64,000 nt of DNA from Senegalimassilia faecalis (GTDB taxonomy: Bacteria > Actinomycetota > Coriobacteriia > Coriobacteriales > Eggerthellaceae). The stretch spans positions 1,426,001 to 1,490,000 of the forward strand of contig NZ_SDPW01000001.1 in assembly GCF_004135645.1 (NCBI RefSeq), read 5' to 3'. Position 1 is the stretch's first letter, and the number at the start of each line of letters is the position of its first letter. The notes under the pieces are model-generated. The model had not been told where the DNA came from. It saw only the letters and a list, made by a program, of their open reading frames with translations, and did not search any database. Position numbers and translations under genes: made by a program. Positions 25,021 to 32,705 of this stretch are shown here, piece by piece.

Positions 25021-25998
25021 ATGGGCTGCGAATCGGGAATGCAGGCATCGTATCGACCGGCGCGCTATGCGGCTATCGATATCGGAACGGTCACGTGTCG
25101 CATGCTGGTGGCCGATGTCGACGCGCAGGGCCACCTGTCCGAGCTTGATCGCGAATACGCCATTGCAAACCTTGGCGAAGGCGTCGACGCCACGGGTGTG
25201 CTCAAACCCCAGGCAATCCAGCGTGTCGTTGACATCGTGGACGGCTATTGCCGCGTGCGCGACGGGTTTTCGGGCTCTGAGCATGGTGCCATCGAAACCG
25301 TGGCGGTGGCCACGTCGGCGTCGCGCGATGCGAAAAACGCCGACGAGTTCGCAGGTGCGCTGCAGGGCGTCGGTGTGAAGCTTTCCGTCATTCCTGGTGA
25401 AAAGGAAGCGGCGCTGTCGTTTTCCGGCGCATCGTGCGATTTCGCTGGCGAAAACCTTATGGTCGTGGACATCGGCGGTGGCTCGACGGAAGTGGTCGTC
25501 GGCCGTGCGGGGCAGGCGCCTGTGTGGGCGCGTTCGTTCAACATCGGGTGTCGCCGCGTCACCGAAAAATTTATCCACCACGATGTCCCGACGCAGCAAG
25601 AGCTTGATCAGGCGCGCGCGTGGATTCGCGAAGGCATGACCGCAAAATTCAGCGAGCTGCGCAAAACGGGCTTCGAGCTTTCGCGACTTGTTGCCGTTGC
25701 CGGCACCGCAACAACGGTGGTTGCCGTGCGCGACAAGATGGGCGTGTACGATTCCGCGAAGGTGCATAAGGCGTACGTTTCGCGCGCCGAGCTTGACGCG
25801 CAGTTCAAGCAGTTGGCGAACATGCCGCTTGAGCAGCGCCAAAGCGTTGTGGGGCTTGACCCGGGCCGTGCGCCTATCATTGTGGCGGGGCTGCTGATCA
25901 TGCAGACCGTGCTTGATTTGGCGGGCATGGGCGGTTTCACGGTCAGCGAAACGGATATTTTGCATGGCATCATCTTGGATGCGGCGCGCATCTCGTAG
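25021..25998 (+). CDS. ppx: Ppx/GppA-family phosphatase
   Basis: 325 aa. An actin-like ATPase-fold enzyme acting on polyphosphate or pppGpp. Motifs: YAAIDIGTVTCRMLVADV (phosphate 1), VVDIGGGSTEVVVGR (phosphate 2), and VAVAGTATTVVAVRD. The length corresponds to the two-domain, short form without an HD domain. It begins 15 bases after the DivIC-like gene and is likely cotranscribed. The exact substrate cannot be read from sequence. Confidence 0.9.
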   Translation: MGCESGMQASYRPARYAAIDIGTVTCRMLVADVDAQGHLSELDREYAIANLGEGVDATGVLKPQAIQRVVDIVDGYCRVRDGFSGSEHGAIETVAVATSASRDAKNADEFAGALQGVGVKLSVIPGEKEAALSFSGASCDFAGENLMVVDIGGGSTEVVVGRAGQAPVWARSFNIGCRRVTEKFIHHDVPTQQELDQARAWIREGMTAKFSELRKTGFELSRLVAVAGTATTVVAVRDKMGVYDSAKVHKAYVSRAELDAQFKQLANMPLEQRQSVVGLDPGRAPIIVAGLLIMQTVLDLAGMGGFTVSETDILHGIILDAARIS

Positions 25999-26020
25999 CG
26001 CTTTTGGATTCGCGGGAAGG

Positions 26021-26043
26021 AAAACGGGCACCGGCCCGTTTTC
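26021..26043 (+). terminator. terminator after ppx
   Basis: AAAACGGG pairs with CCCGTTTT (26021-26028/26035-26042). A -10-like TATTAT (26047-26052) for tRNA-Leu follows. Confidence 0.7.
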
Positions 26044-26095
26044 TGGTATTATGGCAACGCTATCGTTTCTGCGCCGCATCGGCGCACATTCAAAC

Positions 26096-26180
26096 GGGGG
26101 CGTGGCGGAATTGGCATACGCAGCGGACTTAAAATCCGCCGCCGCAAGGCTTGTGGGTTCGAGTCCCACCGCCCCTACCA
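26096..26180 (+). tRNA. tRNA-Leu(UAA)
   Basis: 85 bases including the encoded CCA. Acceptor GGGGGCG pairs with CGCCCCT (first pair G-U). The anticodon stem GCGGA/TCCGC encloses CTTAAAA, giving anticodon TAA. A long variable arm follows, as in class II leucine tRNAs. The T arm is GTGGG TTCGAGT CCCAC. Fragments of its 3' end recur downstream at 26216 (inverted) and 26360 (direct). Confidence 0.96.
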
Positions 26181-26382
26181 GGTCATTTAACATTTCGAGT
26201 ACAGCGTACCTATGAGGTAGGCGGTGGGACTCGAACCGCGAGGTGGAAAACCGCAAAGAGACGACATGCCAGTGACATGTCGTCACGCCAGTGGCGCATT
26301 TTTAGGTTTCGCCCGACTGAGCTTGCGAAGGAGGGGTAGGCGTTCGCTTGCGAACGCATGAGTCCCACCGCCCCTACCAGGT
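26161..26382. repeat. tRNA-Leu 3'-end fragments: one direct and one inverted extra copy
   Basis: A 23-base segment starting GAGTCCCACCGCCCC and ending CCAGGT occurs at 26161-26183 (end of the tRNA) and again at 26360-26382. An inverted, slightly shorter version (18 matching bases plus TACC) lies at 26216-26237. A hairpin (ACGACATG/CATGTCGT) sits between them. Direct repeats of a tRNA 3' end are the usual footprint of integrase attachment sites. No integrase is present, so this may be a decayed junction beside the IS110 element. Confidence 0.6.
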
Positions 26383-26715
26383 TTTTTGCAAACCAGGCAC
26401 CGTGTACGGTGTGTTTCGTAGCGTCAAGCGAAAGCGCTGATACTGAATAAGGGTCTTCCCCCGCCGACGGGCGGGGCGGAGAATCCAGGTATGGCGCGGG
26501 GCGGTGACCCAAGCGAAAGCTGCCGCCCGCAGGGGCTGGCCTCGTCGAGAACCGTCCCGCCCCGCGCCGCGGATCCGGCGGCCGCGCATGACCTGATAGG
26601 AGCATGGGCGCGGACGCAGGGGCCCGGACGCCCCTATTGTACGCCTCCCGACAGCGCATTGTCTGCAAGGCCGCCGGCCCGGACGGTGAACACGCAATCG
26701 GAAAGGCGGCGCGCG
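26383..26715 (+). ncRNA. 333-base GC-rich non-coding left flank of IS110; candidate bridge-RNA region
   Basis: No convincing gene. It contains a CACCGT/ACGGTG hairpin near 26400, a strong CCCCGCC/GGCGGGG stem at 26459-26465/26470-26476 and other GC-rich stems up to the transposase start. In IS110-family elements the non-coding DNA next to the transposase gene encodes the structured guide (bridge) RNA. The exact left end of the element cannot be set, since IS110 elements usually lack terminal inverted repeats. Confidence 0.35.
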
Positions 26716-27145
26716 ATGGTTGAATCTGGGAATGCGGCGGCGGGGGTCGACACGCACAAGCGGGCCCACGCCCTGGCGGTGGTCGACGCGGCGGGCGGGA
26801 CGGTCTTCGAGGGGGTGTTCCCCGCCGACGCGGCCGGCTACGACGAGCTGGCCCGGGCGATAGGCCCGGCCGGGGGCTGCGGGCCGGTCGGCGTCGAGGG
26901 CACCTCGTCGTACGGCGCCGGCCTCGCGCGGCGCCTGGCCGAGCTGGGCTACGAGGTGGTCGAGGTCCTGCGGCCCGGCAGGCCGCGCAGGCGCCCCGGC
27001 CAGGACAAGAACGACCTGGCCGACGCGGCGAGGGCGGCCAGGCGGGCCCTCTCGCGCGAGGGCTGCTCGGTCCCGAAGGCCGGGGCCTGCTGGGCCGAGC
27101 GCCTGCGCTGCCTGGAGGTGGCCCGCGAGCAGCTCACGAGGGCGG
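26716..27145 (+). pseudogene. IS110-family transposase, 5' half (split by IS21 insertion)
   Basis: The first 143 codons from ATG 26716, with a GGAAAGGCGG site upstream. They hold the RuvC-like DEDD domain: AAGVDTHKRAHALAVVDAAG (first Asp), VGVEGTSSYGAGL (Glu) and DKNDLADAARAAR (Asp). The frame is cut in codon 144 by the IS21 element. Joined to 29441 after removing one copy of the 5-bp duplication, it continues in frame to a 408-aa protein, so the gene was intact before the insertion. Confidence 0.85.
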
Positions 27146-27250
27146 TGTTAGCGTCAATATATTTTTCACCATTTTCACCAACGTATTTTCGCCAATCGCG
27201 CCAACGCGGATGCGCCGGATTCGCCAACGCTGATGCGCCGCTTCCGGCGT

Positions 27251-28039
27251 CTAGGCGCCCTCCTCCTTCCCGTCCTCACCGCCGATGGATACGTCCTTCA
27301 GGCGATATGACCGTCCCGTTATCTTGATCATCGCGCAATGGTGGCAAAGCCTGTCGGCCACCGCCGAGGCCGTGACGTTGCTGCCGAACACGTCGCCCCA
27401 CCTGCCCACCGGCACGTTGGTCGTGACGATGGTCGACCGCTTGAGCGCGTAGCGCCTGTTGACCAGCTGGAACAGCAGGTCGGCGCCCTCCTTGCCGATG
27501 TCGAGGTAGCCGAGCTCGTCTATTATCAGCAGGCTGCAGTGCTCGTAGAACCGCATCCTGCGCGCCAGCGCCTCCTTCGCCGAGGCGTGCTTGAGGTCCT
27601 CGACCAGCCTCGAGCAGTCGGCGAAGTACACCTGCTTGCGGGCCATCACCGCCTCGTGGCCTATGGCTATCGACAGGTGGGTCTTGCCGACGCCCGGGCT
27701 GCCGACGAGCACGACGTTGTCGCCGCGGTCGATGAACTCGAGCGTGGCCAGCTGCTCGACCAGCCCGCGCGGCACGCTCGGCTGGAAGCCCCAGTCGAAG
27801 TCGGCCAGCGTCTTTATGTAGGGGAAGTTGGCCATCCTCGTGCGGCGCTCGTCGTCGGCGCGCCGCTTGAGGGCTATCTGGGCGTCGGTGAGCTCGAGCA
27901 TGGCGTCGACCAGGCTCTTCCTCCCGTCGGCGACGAGCCTGACGTACTCGGGCACCGACGACGCCATGCCCTCGAGCCCCAGCTCCTCGAGGTTGGCCGC
28001 CAGGCGGTTGAGGGGGCTGGCCTGCACGGCGGCGCTCAC
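27251..28039 (-). CDS. istB: IstB-like AAA+ ATPase of IS21 element
   Basis: 262 aa from GTG 28039, overlapping the istA stop by GTGA. Walker A LVGSPGVGKTHLSIAIG (about residue 105) and Walker B LLIIDELGYL are present, then NVPVGRWGDVFGSNVTASAVADRL and a short acidic/Gly tail. IstB is the helper ATPase that selects target DNA and stimulates IstA. The frame also runs upstream through istA in the antisense-free -1 register, but that part is not coding. Confidence 0.93.
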   Translation of the reverse strand: MSAAVQASPLNRLAANLEELGLEGMASSVPEYVRLVADGRKSLVDAMLELTDAQIALKRRADDERRTRMANFPYIKTLADFDWGFQPSVPRGLVEQLATLEFIDRGDNVVLVGSPGVGKTHLSIAIGHEAVMARKQVYFADCSRLVEDLKHASAKEALARRMRFYEHCSLLIIDELGYLDIGKEGADLLFQLVNRRYALKRSTIVTTNVPVGRWGDVFGSNVTASAVADRLCHHCAMIKITGRSYRLKDVSIGGEDGKEEGA

Positions 28040-29274
28040 AGCGAGCCCCCTATCGAGTCGAGCAGGCCGAGGTTGGCCGCGGCGGCCGCCTCGATGTCGC
28101 CGGCGGCGTCGCCGAACCACCGCTTGCCGGCCATGGCCTCGGCGTAGTGCGCCGGGTCGTAGGCCGGCCCGCCCGCCACGTGCGTCGCCACCAGCTCGCC
28201 GCCGACGTAGCAGTCCATCGCGCCGCCGGGCATGCAGACGATGCGGGCGGGCCTGCCGATGCAGCGCCTGGGCACCGACATGGGCTCGCCGTGCGCGCTC
28301 ACCAGCATCGTGGCCGGCACCCTGGCCACGCGCACCACGTCGCCCATCGCCTCCTCGAGGGCGCGCAGGTTGCCGACGGGCAGCAGCGCGTCCTTCTCCT
28401 CCATGAACAGCGCGGAGGGCGGCAGCCCCGTGGTCTCGTTGGGCTCGGAGTTGCTGGCGTCCTCGATCCGCGCGACGATCTCGTCGATATCGTCCCAGCC
28501 GTCGAAGTCGCCCTGGTAGGCCATGAGCCGCGACAGGAAGCGGTTCGACGACTCGACCTTGCCCTTCGTCTGGGGGCTGCGCGGGCGGCACAGCTTCAGC
28601 TCGAAGCCGGCGGCCTTGGCGAACTCGTATGCGCGCTGGACCTTGAGGCGCCTGCCGCCCTTGATCGTCACCAGGGCGGACATGTTGTCCGTGACCCACT
28701 CGCGCGGCACGCCGCCGAGCCTCGCGATCGTGGCGTACATGCACCTGACCAGGTCGTCGGTCGTCCTGGTCCTCGACCGGATGAATATGTGCCTGCGGGA
28801 ATGGCCCAGCGTCGCCGCGAACACGTTGAACTCGAACAGCTCGCCGTCGCGGTTTGCCATCTTGACGGACTCCTTCCAGTCGAACTGCAGCTGCAGTCCG
28901 GGCGGCGTCTCGAAGCGCGGGTGCGGCTCCGGGCCCCCGGAGGCCCCGACGGCGATGCCGTTCTTGCGCATGAACTGGGTGAAGGCGTTGTAGCCGGCCA
29001 GGTCCTCGCCGGGATACCTGTGCAGCAGCCACTCGTGGATGCCCTTCTTGGTGACTCCCGGCAGTTGCGCCTTGGCTGCCACCTCCTCGATGTGCGCGTC
29101 GAACGAGCCCGCCCTGTCGCCGCGCCCGTCGTGGGGCCGCCCGCCCTCGGCCCTCCAGTACGACGCCACGGTGTGCCTGTCCTTGCCGTAGCGCTTCGCT
29201 ATGTCGCTGAAGTTGGGCTTTATGCCCGCTTCCCTGTACATGTCCAACTCTCCGATCAGGTTCTTCTCCGCCAC
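28036..29274 (-). CDS. istA: IstA-like DDE transposase of IS21 element
   Basis: 412 aa from ATG 29274. An N-terminal HTH is seen (NFSDIAKRYGKDRHTVASYWRAEG). The integrase core has QFDWKESVKM (first Asp), REWVTDNMSALV (second Asp) and SPQTKGKVESSNRFLSRL (Glu). A C-terminal beta-rich domain follows (VPRRCIGRPARIVCMPGGAMDCYVGGELVATH). It cuts and joins the element ends, acting with IstB encoded immediately downstream. Confidence 0.93.
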   Translation of the reverse strand: MAEKNLIGELDMYREAGIKPNFSDIAKRYGKDRHTVASYWRAEGGRPHDGRGDRAGSFDAHIEEVAAKAQLPGVTKKGIHEWLLHRYPGEDLAGYNAFTQFMRKNGIAVGASGGPEPHPRFETPPGLQLQFDWKESVKMANRDGELFEFNVFAATLGHSRRHIFIRSRTRTTDDLVRCMYATIARLGGVPREWVTDNMSALVTIKGGRRLKVQRAYEFAKAAGFELKLCRPRSPQTKGKVESSNRFLSRLMAYQGDFDGWDDIDEIVARIEDASNSEPNETTGLPPSALFMEEKDALLPVGNLRALEEAMGDVVRVARVPATMLVSAHGEPMSVPRRCIGRPARIVCMPGGAMDCYVGGELVATHVAGGPAYDPAHYAEAMAGKRWFGDAAGDIEAAAAANLGLLDSIGGSL

Positions 29275-29440
29275 GGCCCGCTCCTCCCGAAAGCATCGTT
29301 CGCTCGTCGATCGAAGCGTAAGTCCCGGCGTTGGTGGAAATGGTGAAAATGCGTTGGCGCAAATGGCGGGATTGCGTTGGCATGATTGGTTATTGAGCGT
29401 TGGTCAAAATGGTTGTTTTTACAGTAGCGCTAACAGGCGG

Positions 29441-30237
29441 CGACGGCCCAGGTCAACTGCGCGAAGGCGCTCGCCCTGACCGCCCCGGAGCCGATTCGGG
29501 CGGCCCTGTCGGGCCTGCGCGGGGCCCGCTTCATGGCCGCCGCGGCCGCCGTCGAGGCCCACGGCCCCGACGAGGAGGCCGCCGCCGAGGCGCTCGCCGC
29601 GCTCGCGGCGAGCTACGCCGAGGCCCGCTCGCGGGCGAGGGCGCTCGAGGCGTCCATGGCCGCGCTGCTGCGCGAGAACGCCCCGGCGCTGCTCGAGATG
29701 AGGGGCTGCGGCACGGTGGCGGCCGCCAAGCTGGCCGTCGCGGCCGGCGGCAACCCCGAGAGGCTCGGCGGCGAGGCCGCCTTCGCCGCGCTGTGCGGCG
29801 CGAGCCCGGTGGACTGCTCGAGCGGCGAGAGGACCCGCCGCCGGCTCAACCGCGGAGGGGACCGCCAGGCCAACCGCGCCCTGACCGTGATCGTGAACAG
29901 CAGGGCCCGCACCGACCCCCGCACGAGGGCCTACATCGAGAGGCGCCGGCGCGAGGGGAAGACGACGCGGGAGGCCAAGCGGTGCCTCAAGCGCTACGTC
30001 GCCCGCGAGGCCTACCGCGCCATCATGAGCCCCATGGGCTCGGGCCCGGCGCCGGACGGCGCAGGTCTGAGGGCTGCCCGCGAGTCGCTCGGGATGACGC
30101 AGGCCGAGGTGGCCGCCATGCTGGGGGCGTCCCAGTCGAAGGTGAGCGCCGTGGAGCGCTCGGCGGACTGCACGCCGGAGCTCGCCAGGTCCTACGCGGG
30201 GCTTCTCGACGGGCTGAAAAAGGAAAATCGCGCTTGA
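29441..30237 (+). pseudogene. IS110-family transposase, 3' half, with C-terminal XRE-type HTH
   Basis: The remaining 265 codons of the split transposase. The Transposase_20 domain is clear: LLEMRGCGTVAAAKLAVAAGG and FAALCGASPVDCSSGERTRRR (with the catalytic Ser region), then RRLNRGGDRQANRALTVIV. After the usual end (KRYVAREAYR) there is an extra helix-turn-helix, LRAARESLGMTQAEVAAMLG plus ASQSKVSAVERSADCTPELA, typical of XRE/Cro proteins. Such a tail is not part of standard IS110 transposases. Expressed alone it lacks the DEDD domain. Confidence 0.85.
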
Positions 30238-30570
30238 CAGGTTATAGGAGCTTCTCGACCCTTTTACAAGAGCGCCCGAAGGGCGCGTCACCATCTTTAA
30301 AAACGCTTCGCGAAAAACAGTGTGCGCCTTCGGCGCTTATGTTGGTGTCGAGCTTTCGCTCGACGCTACGAATTGCGGCTGCAAATTCGTCAAAGATGAA
30401 TGTCGATGTTGCGCAACGGTCGCACAATTTAGCTCAAAAACGCCAGTGGCTGGTTTTCGATTTGGAGTTCCTCGGCTGATTCGGGCGCTTCGCCGGGACG
30501 TGCGAACGTTACGTTTTCCATGTGGTACCATTTGCCAAAGCATGCAGGCGATTCAGATCAAGAAAGCGCT
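30238..30570 (+). other. 333-base intergenic region with a run of small hairpins
   Basis: It contains GCGCCC/GGGCGC (30272-30286), GCGCC/GGCGC with a TTC loop (30324-30336), GTCGAGC/GCTCGAC (30347-30364) and CGAATTGC/GCAAATTCG (30369-30389). A -10-like GGTACCAT occurs near 30533. No gene is seen. The hairpins could be the right end of the IS110 element, a terminator cluster or a small RNA; the sequence does not decide. Confidence 0.4.
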
Positions 30571-31626
30571 ATGAAGAATATTAACGAGATCATCGCAGAG
30601 GTAAAAAACCCACCGAAAACGTTTGAAGAGTATCTGGCGGTGTTCGCGGACCAAGTCGGTGACCTGGTCAACGCGTACCTGCCGTCGGGCTCACATCCCG
30701 ACATGGACCGTTATCTGTACGATCCTCTGAAGAAATACAGCGAGAACGCGGGCAAGCGTCATCGCCCGCTCATCTGCTTTGCGGCTTGTCTGGCCGTTGG
30801 CGGCGACATGAAGCTTGCCACCAGCGCGGCTGCCGCCATCGAGCACTTCCACACGGCGGCGCTTATCCACGACGACATCGCCGATGAGGCCGAGCTGCGC
30901 CGCGGCGAGCCGTGCATGCACCGCACCGAGGGCATCGGCCTTGCCATCAACGCGGGCGACTTGGCTTTGTCCCTGGTCAACGGCACGGTTGTTGAAGACC
31001 CCGACCTGGACGACCACACGAAGGTGCGTGTTATCACCGAGCTTATCGACATGACGCGCCGCACCATCGAGGGCCAGGCGCTTGACATCGGATGGGCGCG
31101 CGACGGCCGCTACGACATCACGCCCGAGGACTACCTCATCATGGCCACGCACAAAACGGCGCACTATTCCGGCGCCGTGCCGCTGGCCGTCGGCGCCATC
31201 ATCGGCGGCGGCACCGAAATGGAAATCGAGGCCCTGCGCAACTACGGTCTGGACACGGGCCTTGCGTTCCAGATTCAGGACGACCTGCTGAACCTTGTCG
31301 GCAGCGAAGAGTCCACGAAGAAGGACTTCCGCAGCGACATCACCGAGGGCAAGCGCACGCTCATGGTCGTGCACGCGCTGGCCAACGCTAACCAGGACGA
31401 CCGCAGCCGCCTCATCGAGATTCTCTCCGCGAAGGAGAAAGATCCGGCGGTGCTCTCCGAGGCCGTAGAGATCATGGAGCGCGCCGGCAGCATCGACTAC
31501 GCGCGCAGCTATGCGGAAAACCTTACGAGCATTGCGAAGAATCGCCTTGTCGACATGGTGAAACCCTCTGCGGCGCGTGATATGCTCGTTTCCATGGCTG
31601 ATTGGTTCGTAAATCGACTGAAGTAG
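30571..31626 (+). CDS. polyprenyl diphosphate synthase (trans-isoprenyl synthetase)
   Basis: 351 aa from ATG 30571. It elongates allylic diphosphates with isopentenyl diphosphate. The first Asp-rich motif is LIHDDIADEAELRRGEP (DDxxD) and the second is FQIQDDLLNLVG, where the last Asp of DDxxD is Asn. KTAHYSGAVPL and GKRTLMVVHAL are also family features. The product is probably a medium or long chain for menaquinone or undecaprenyl precursors; chain length cannot be deduced safely. A PG-binding protein gene follows after 9 bases. Confidence 0.9.
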   Translation: MKNINEIIAEVKNPPKTFEEYLAVFADQVGDLVNAYLPSGSHPDMDRYLYDPLKKYSENAGKRHRPLICFAACLAVGGDMKLATSAAAAIEHFHTAALIHDDIADEAELRRGEPCMHRTEGIGLAINAGDLALSLVNGTVVEDPDLDDHTKVRVITELIDMTRRTIEGQALDIGWARDGRYDITPEDYLIMATHKTAHYSGAVPLAVGAIIGGGTEMEIEALRNYGLDTGLAFQIQDDLLNLVGSEESTKKDFRSDITEGKRTLMVVHALANANQDDRSRLIEILSAKEKDPAVLSEAVEIMERAGSIDYARSYAENLTSIAKNRLVDMVKPSAARDMLVSMADWFVNRLK

Positions 31627-31635
31627 GCTTATCAC

Positions 31636-32541
31636 ATGGAAACTATCAAGCAACAAGACTCGGGCGCGGCCGTTGAGGACGTGCAGCATCGCCTGTCGCT
31701 TATCGGGCTTTTAGACGAAGCGCGCGTAGACGGTTCATTCGGTCCGGAAACCGCCGCGGCGGTCAAGGCGTTTCGCGCGCAGGCCGAGCTTCCCGAAGGC
31801 GAAGAGGTTGACGAGAAGACGTGGGCGGCGCTTGTGGATGCGTCGTATAGCTTAGGCGATCGCACGCTGTACCTGCGTATGCCGTATTTCCACGGGCACG
31901 ACGTGCTGCAGCTGCAGCAGGCGCTTTCCGCCTTGGGTTTCGCTTGCGGGCCTGTCGACGGCATGTTCGGGGCATTCACGGAGCTGGCGTTGCGCAAGTT
32001 CCAAACAAACCTGGGCTTGCCCACCGATGGCATTGCCGGTGCGTACACGTATTCCGCCATTCGCAACCTGCATCACTCTTGGGAAGGCAAGGAAGCGGTG
32101 CGCGGCTCGTCTCACCTGGGCTTTGCGCGCGCGGCTGGCGTGCTTGAGCGCCACGCGCTGTGCCTGTTCGGAACGCAGGAATTCACGCGCAGCGTTGCCT
32201 CGCGCATGAGCAACCTGGCCCTGGCCACGAACCCTGCGTCGAAGATTATGAGCGCCGACAGTTTGCTGGTCGCCCCCGATGAGCAGATGCTGCTTGTGCA
32301 CATCGTGCTTCCCGAAGAGCAAACGGGCACCACGCCGCGCGTGGTGTTCGAGCCCGAGGATGTCCTGCCCACGCGACTGGAGTCGGCTTTGCGCGCGGCG
32401 CGCTTGTCGAACCCTTCGCGCGTTGCCGTCGAACTTCCCGGCAGCACTTGGGAAGACGCCGGCGTGGGCCGCTCGGCCCAGCACTTCGCCATCACGTTGC
32501 TTGATGCGTTGTGCACGGCGCTGGCAAAGCAGGAACAATAA
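31636..32541 (+). CDS. protein with two peptidoglycan-binding domains
   Basis: 301 aa. It has two PG_binding_1 repeats: GAAVEDVQHRLSLIGLLDEARVDGSFGPETAAAVKAFR (about 10-47) and HDVLQLQQALSALGFACGPVDGMFGAFTELALRKFQ (about 90-125). A C-terminal domain (ALCLFGTQEFTRSVASRMSNLA to the end) is placed where CwlM-like proteins carry Amidase_3, but the zinc ligands of an amidase are not evident. There is no signal peptide, so it may act in the cytoplasm as a regulator, as mycobacterial CwlM does. That is inference. Confidence 0.72.
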   Translation: METIKQQDSGAAVEDVQHRLSLIGLLDEARVDGSFGPETAAAVKAFRAQAELPEGEEVDEKTWAALVDASYSLGDRTLYLRMPYFHGHDVLQLQQALSALGFACGPVDGMFGAFTELALRKFQTNLGLPTDGIAGAYTYSAIRNLHHSWEGKEAVRGSSHLGFARAAGVLERHALCLFGTQEFTRSVASRMSNLALATNPASKIMSADSLLVAPDEQMLLVHIVLPEEQTGTTPRVVFEPEDVLPTRLESALRAARLSNPSRVAVELPGSTWEDAGVGRSAQHFAITLLDALCTALAKQEQ

Positions 32542-32550
32542 CAAAGCGAA

Positions 32551-32575
32551 AGCGGCCCCACAGGGCCGCTTTTTT
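32551..32575 (+). terminator. rho-independent terminator
   Basis: AGCGGCCC pairs with GGGCCGCT (32551-32558/32563-32570), followed by a T-run. Confidence 0.88.
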
Positions 32576-32705
32576 ACGGAAGCGTTACCGGTGACCAGGC
32601 GAAATACATCGCCTGATTTACTTTTGCATCAACTCAGTGACGAAAGCGCGCCCACGCTCGGCCATCCCGTATACTGACCTTGTTGAAGAAAAGGAGCCGA
32701 ATGGG

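Larger units (their letters stand above)
27146..29435 (-). mobile_element. IS21-family insertion sequence, apparently complete
   Basis: 2290 bp bounded by TGTTAGCG...CGCTAACA inverted ends and flanked by a 5-bp target duplication GGCGG (27141-27145 and 29436-29440). Inside the ends are arrays of CCAACG(C) at exact 23-base steps: three at the left (27178, 27201, 27224) and four in reverse at the right (29328, 29351, 29374, 29397). This matches the multiple terminal repeats bound by IS21 transposase. It carries istA and istB with intact frames, so it may be active. Confidence 0.92.
26395..30270 (+). mobile_element. IS110-family element, interrupted by an IS21-family element
   Basis: It consists of the left flank, the split transposase gene (26716-27145 and 29441-30237) and a short right flank. 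The ends are approximate: IS110 elements normally lack inverted repeats and no certain target duplication was found; CAGGTT occurs on both sides (26379 and 30238). GC content is very high and arginine is mostly AGG/CGG, unlike neighbouring host genes, which suggests acquisition. Confidence 0.6.

Noticed and set aside
29400-30479. 359-codon frame across the IS110 3' half
   Set aside because: Out of frame with the transposase; Arg/Gly/Pro-rich shadow.
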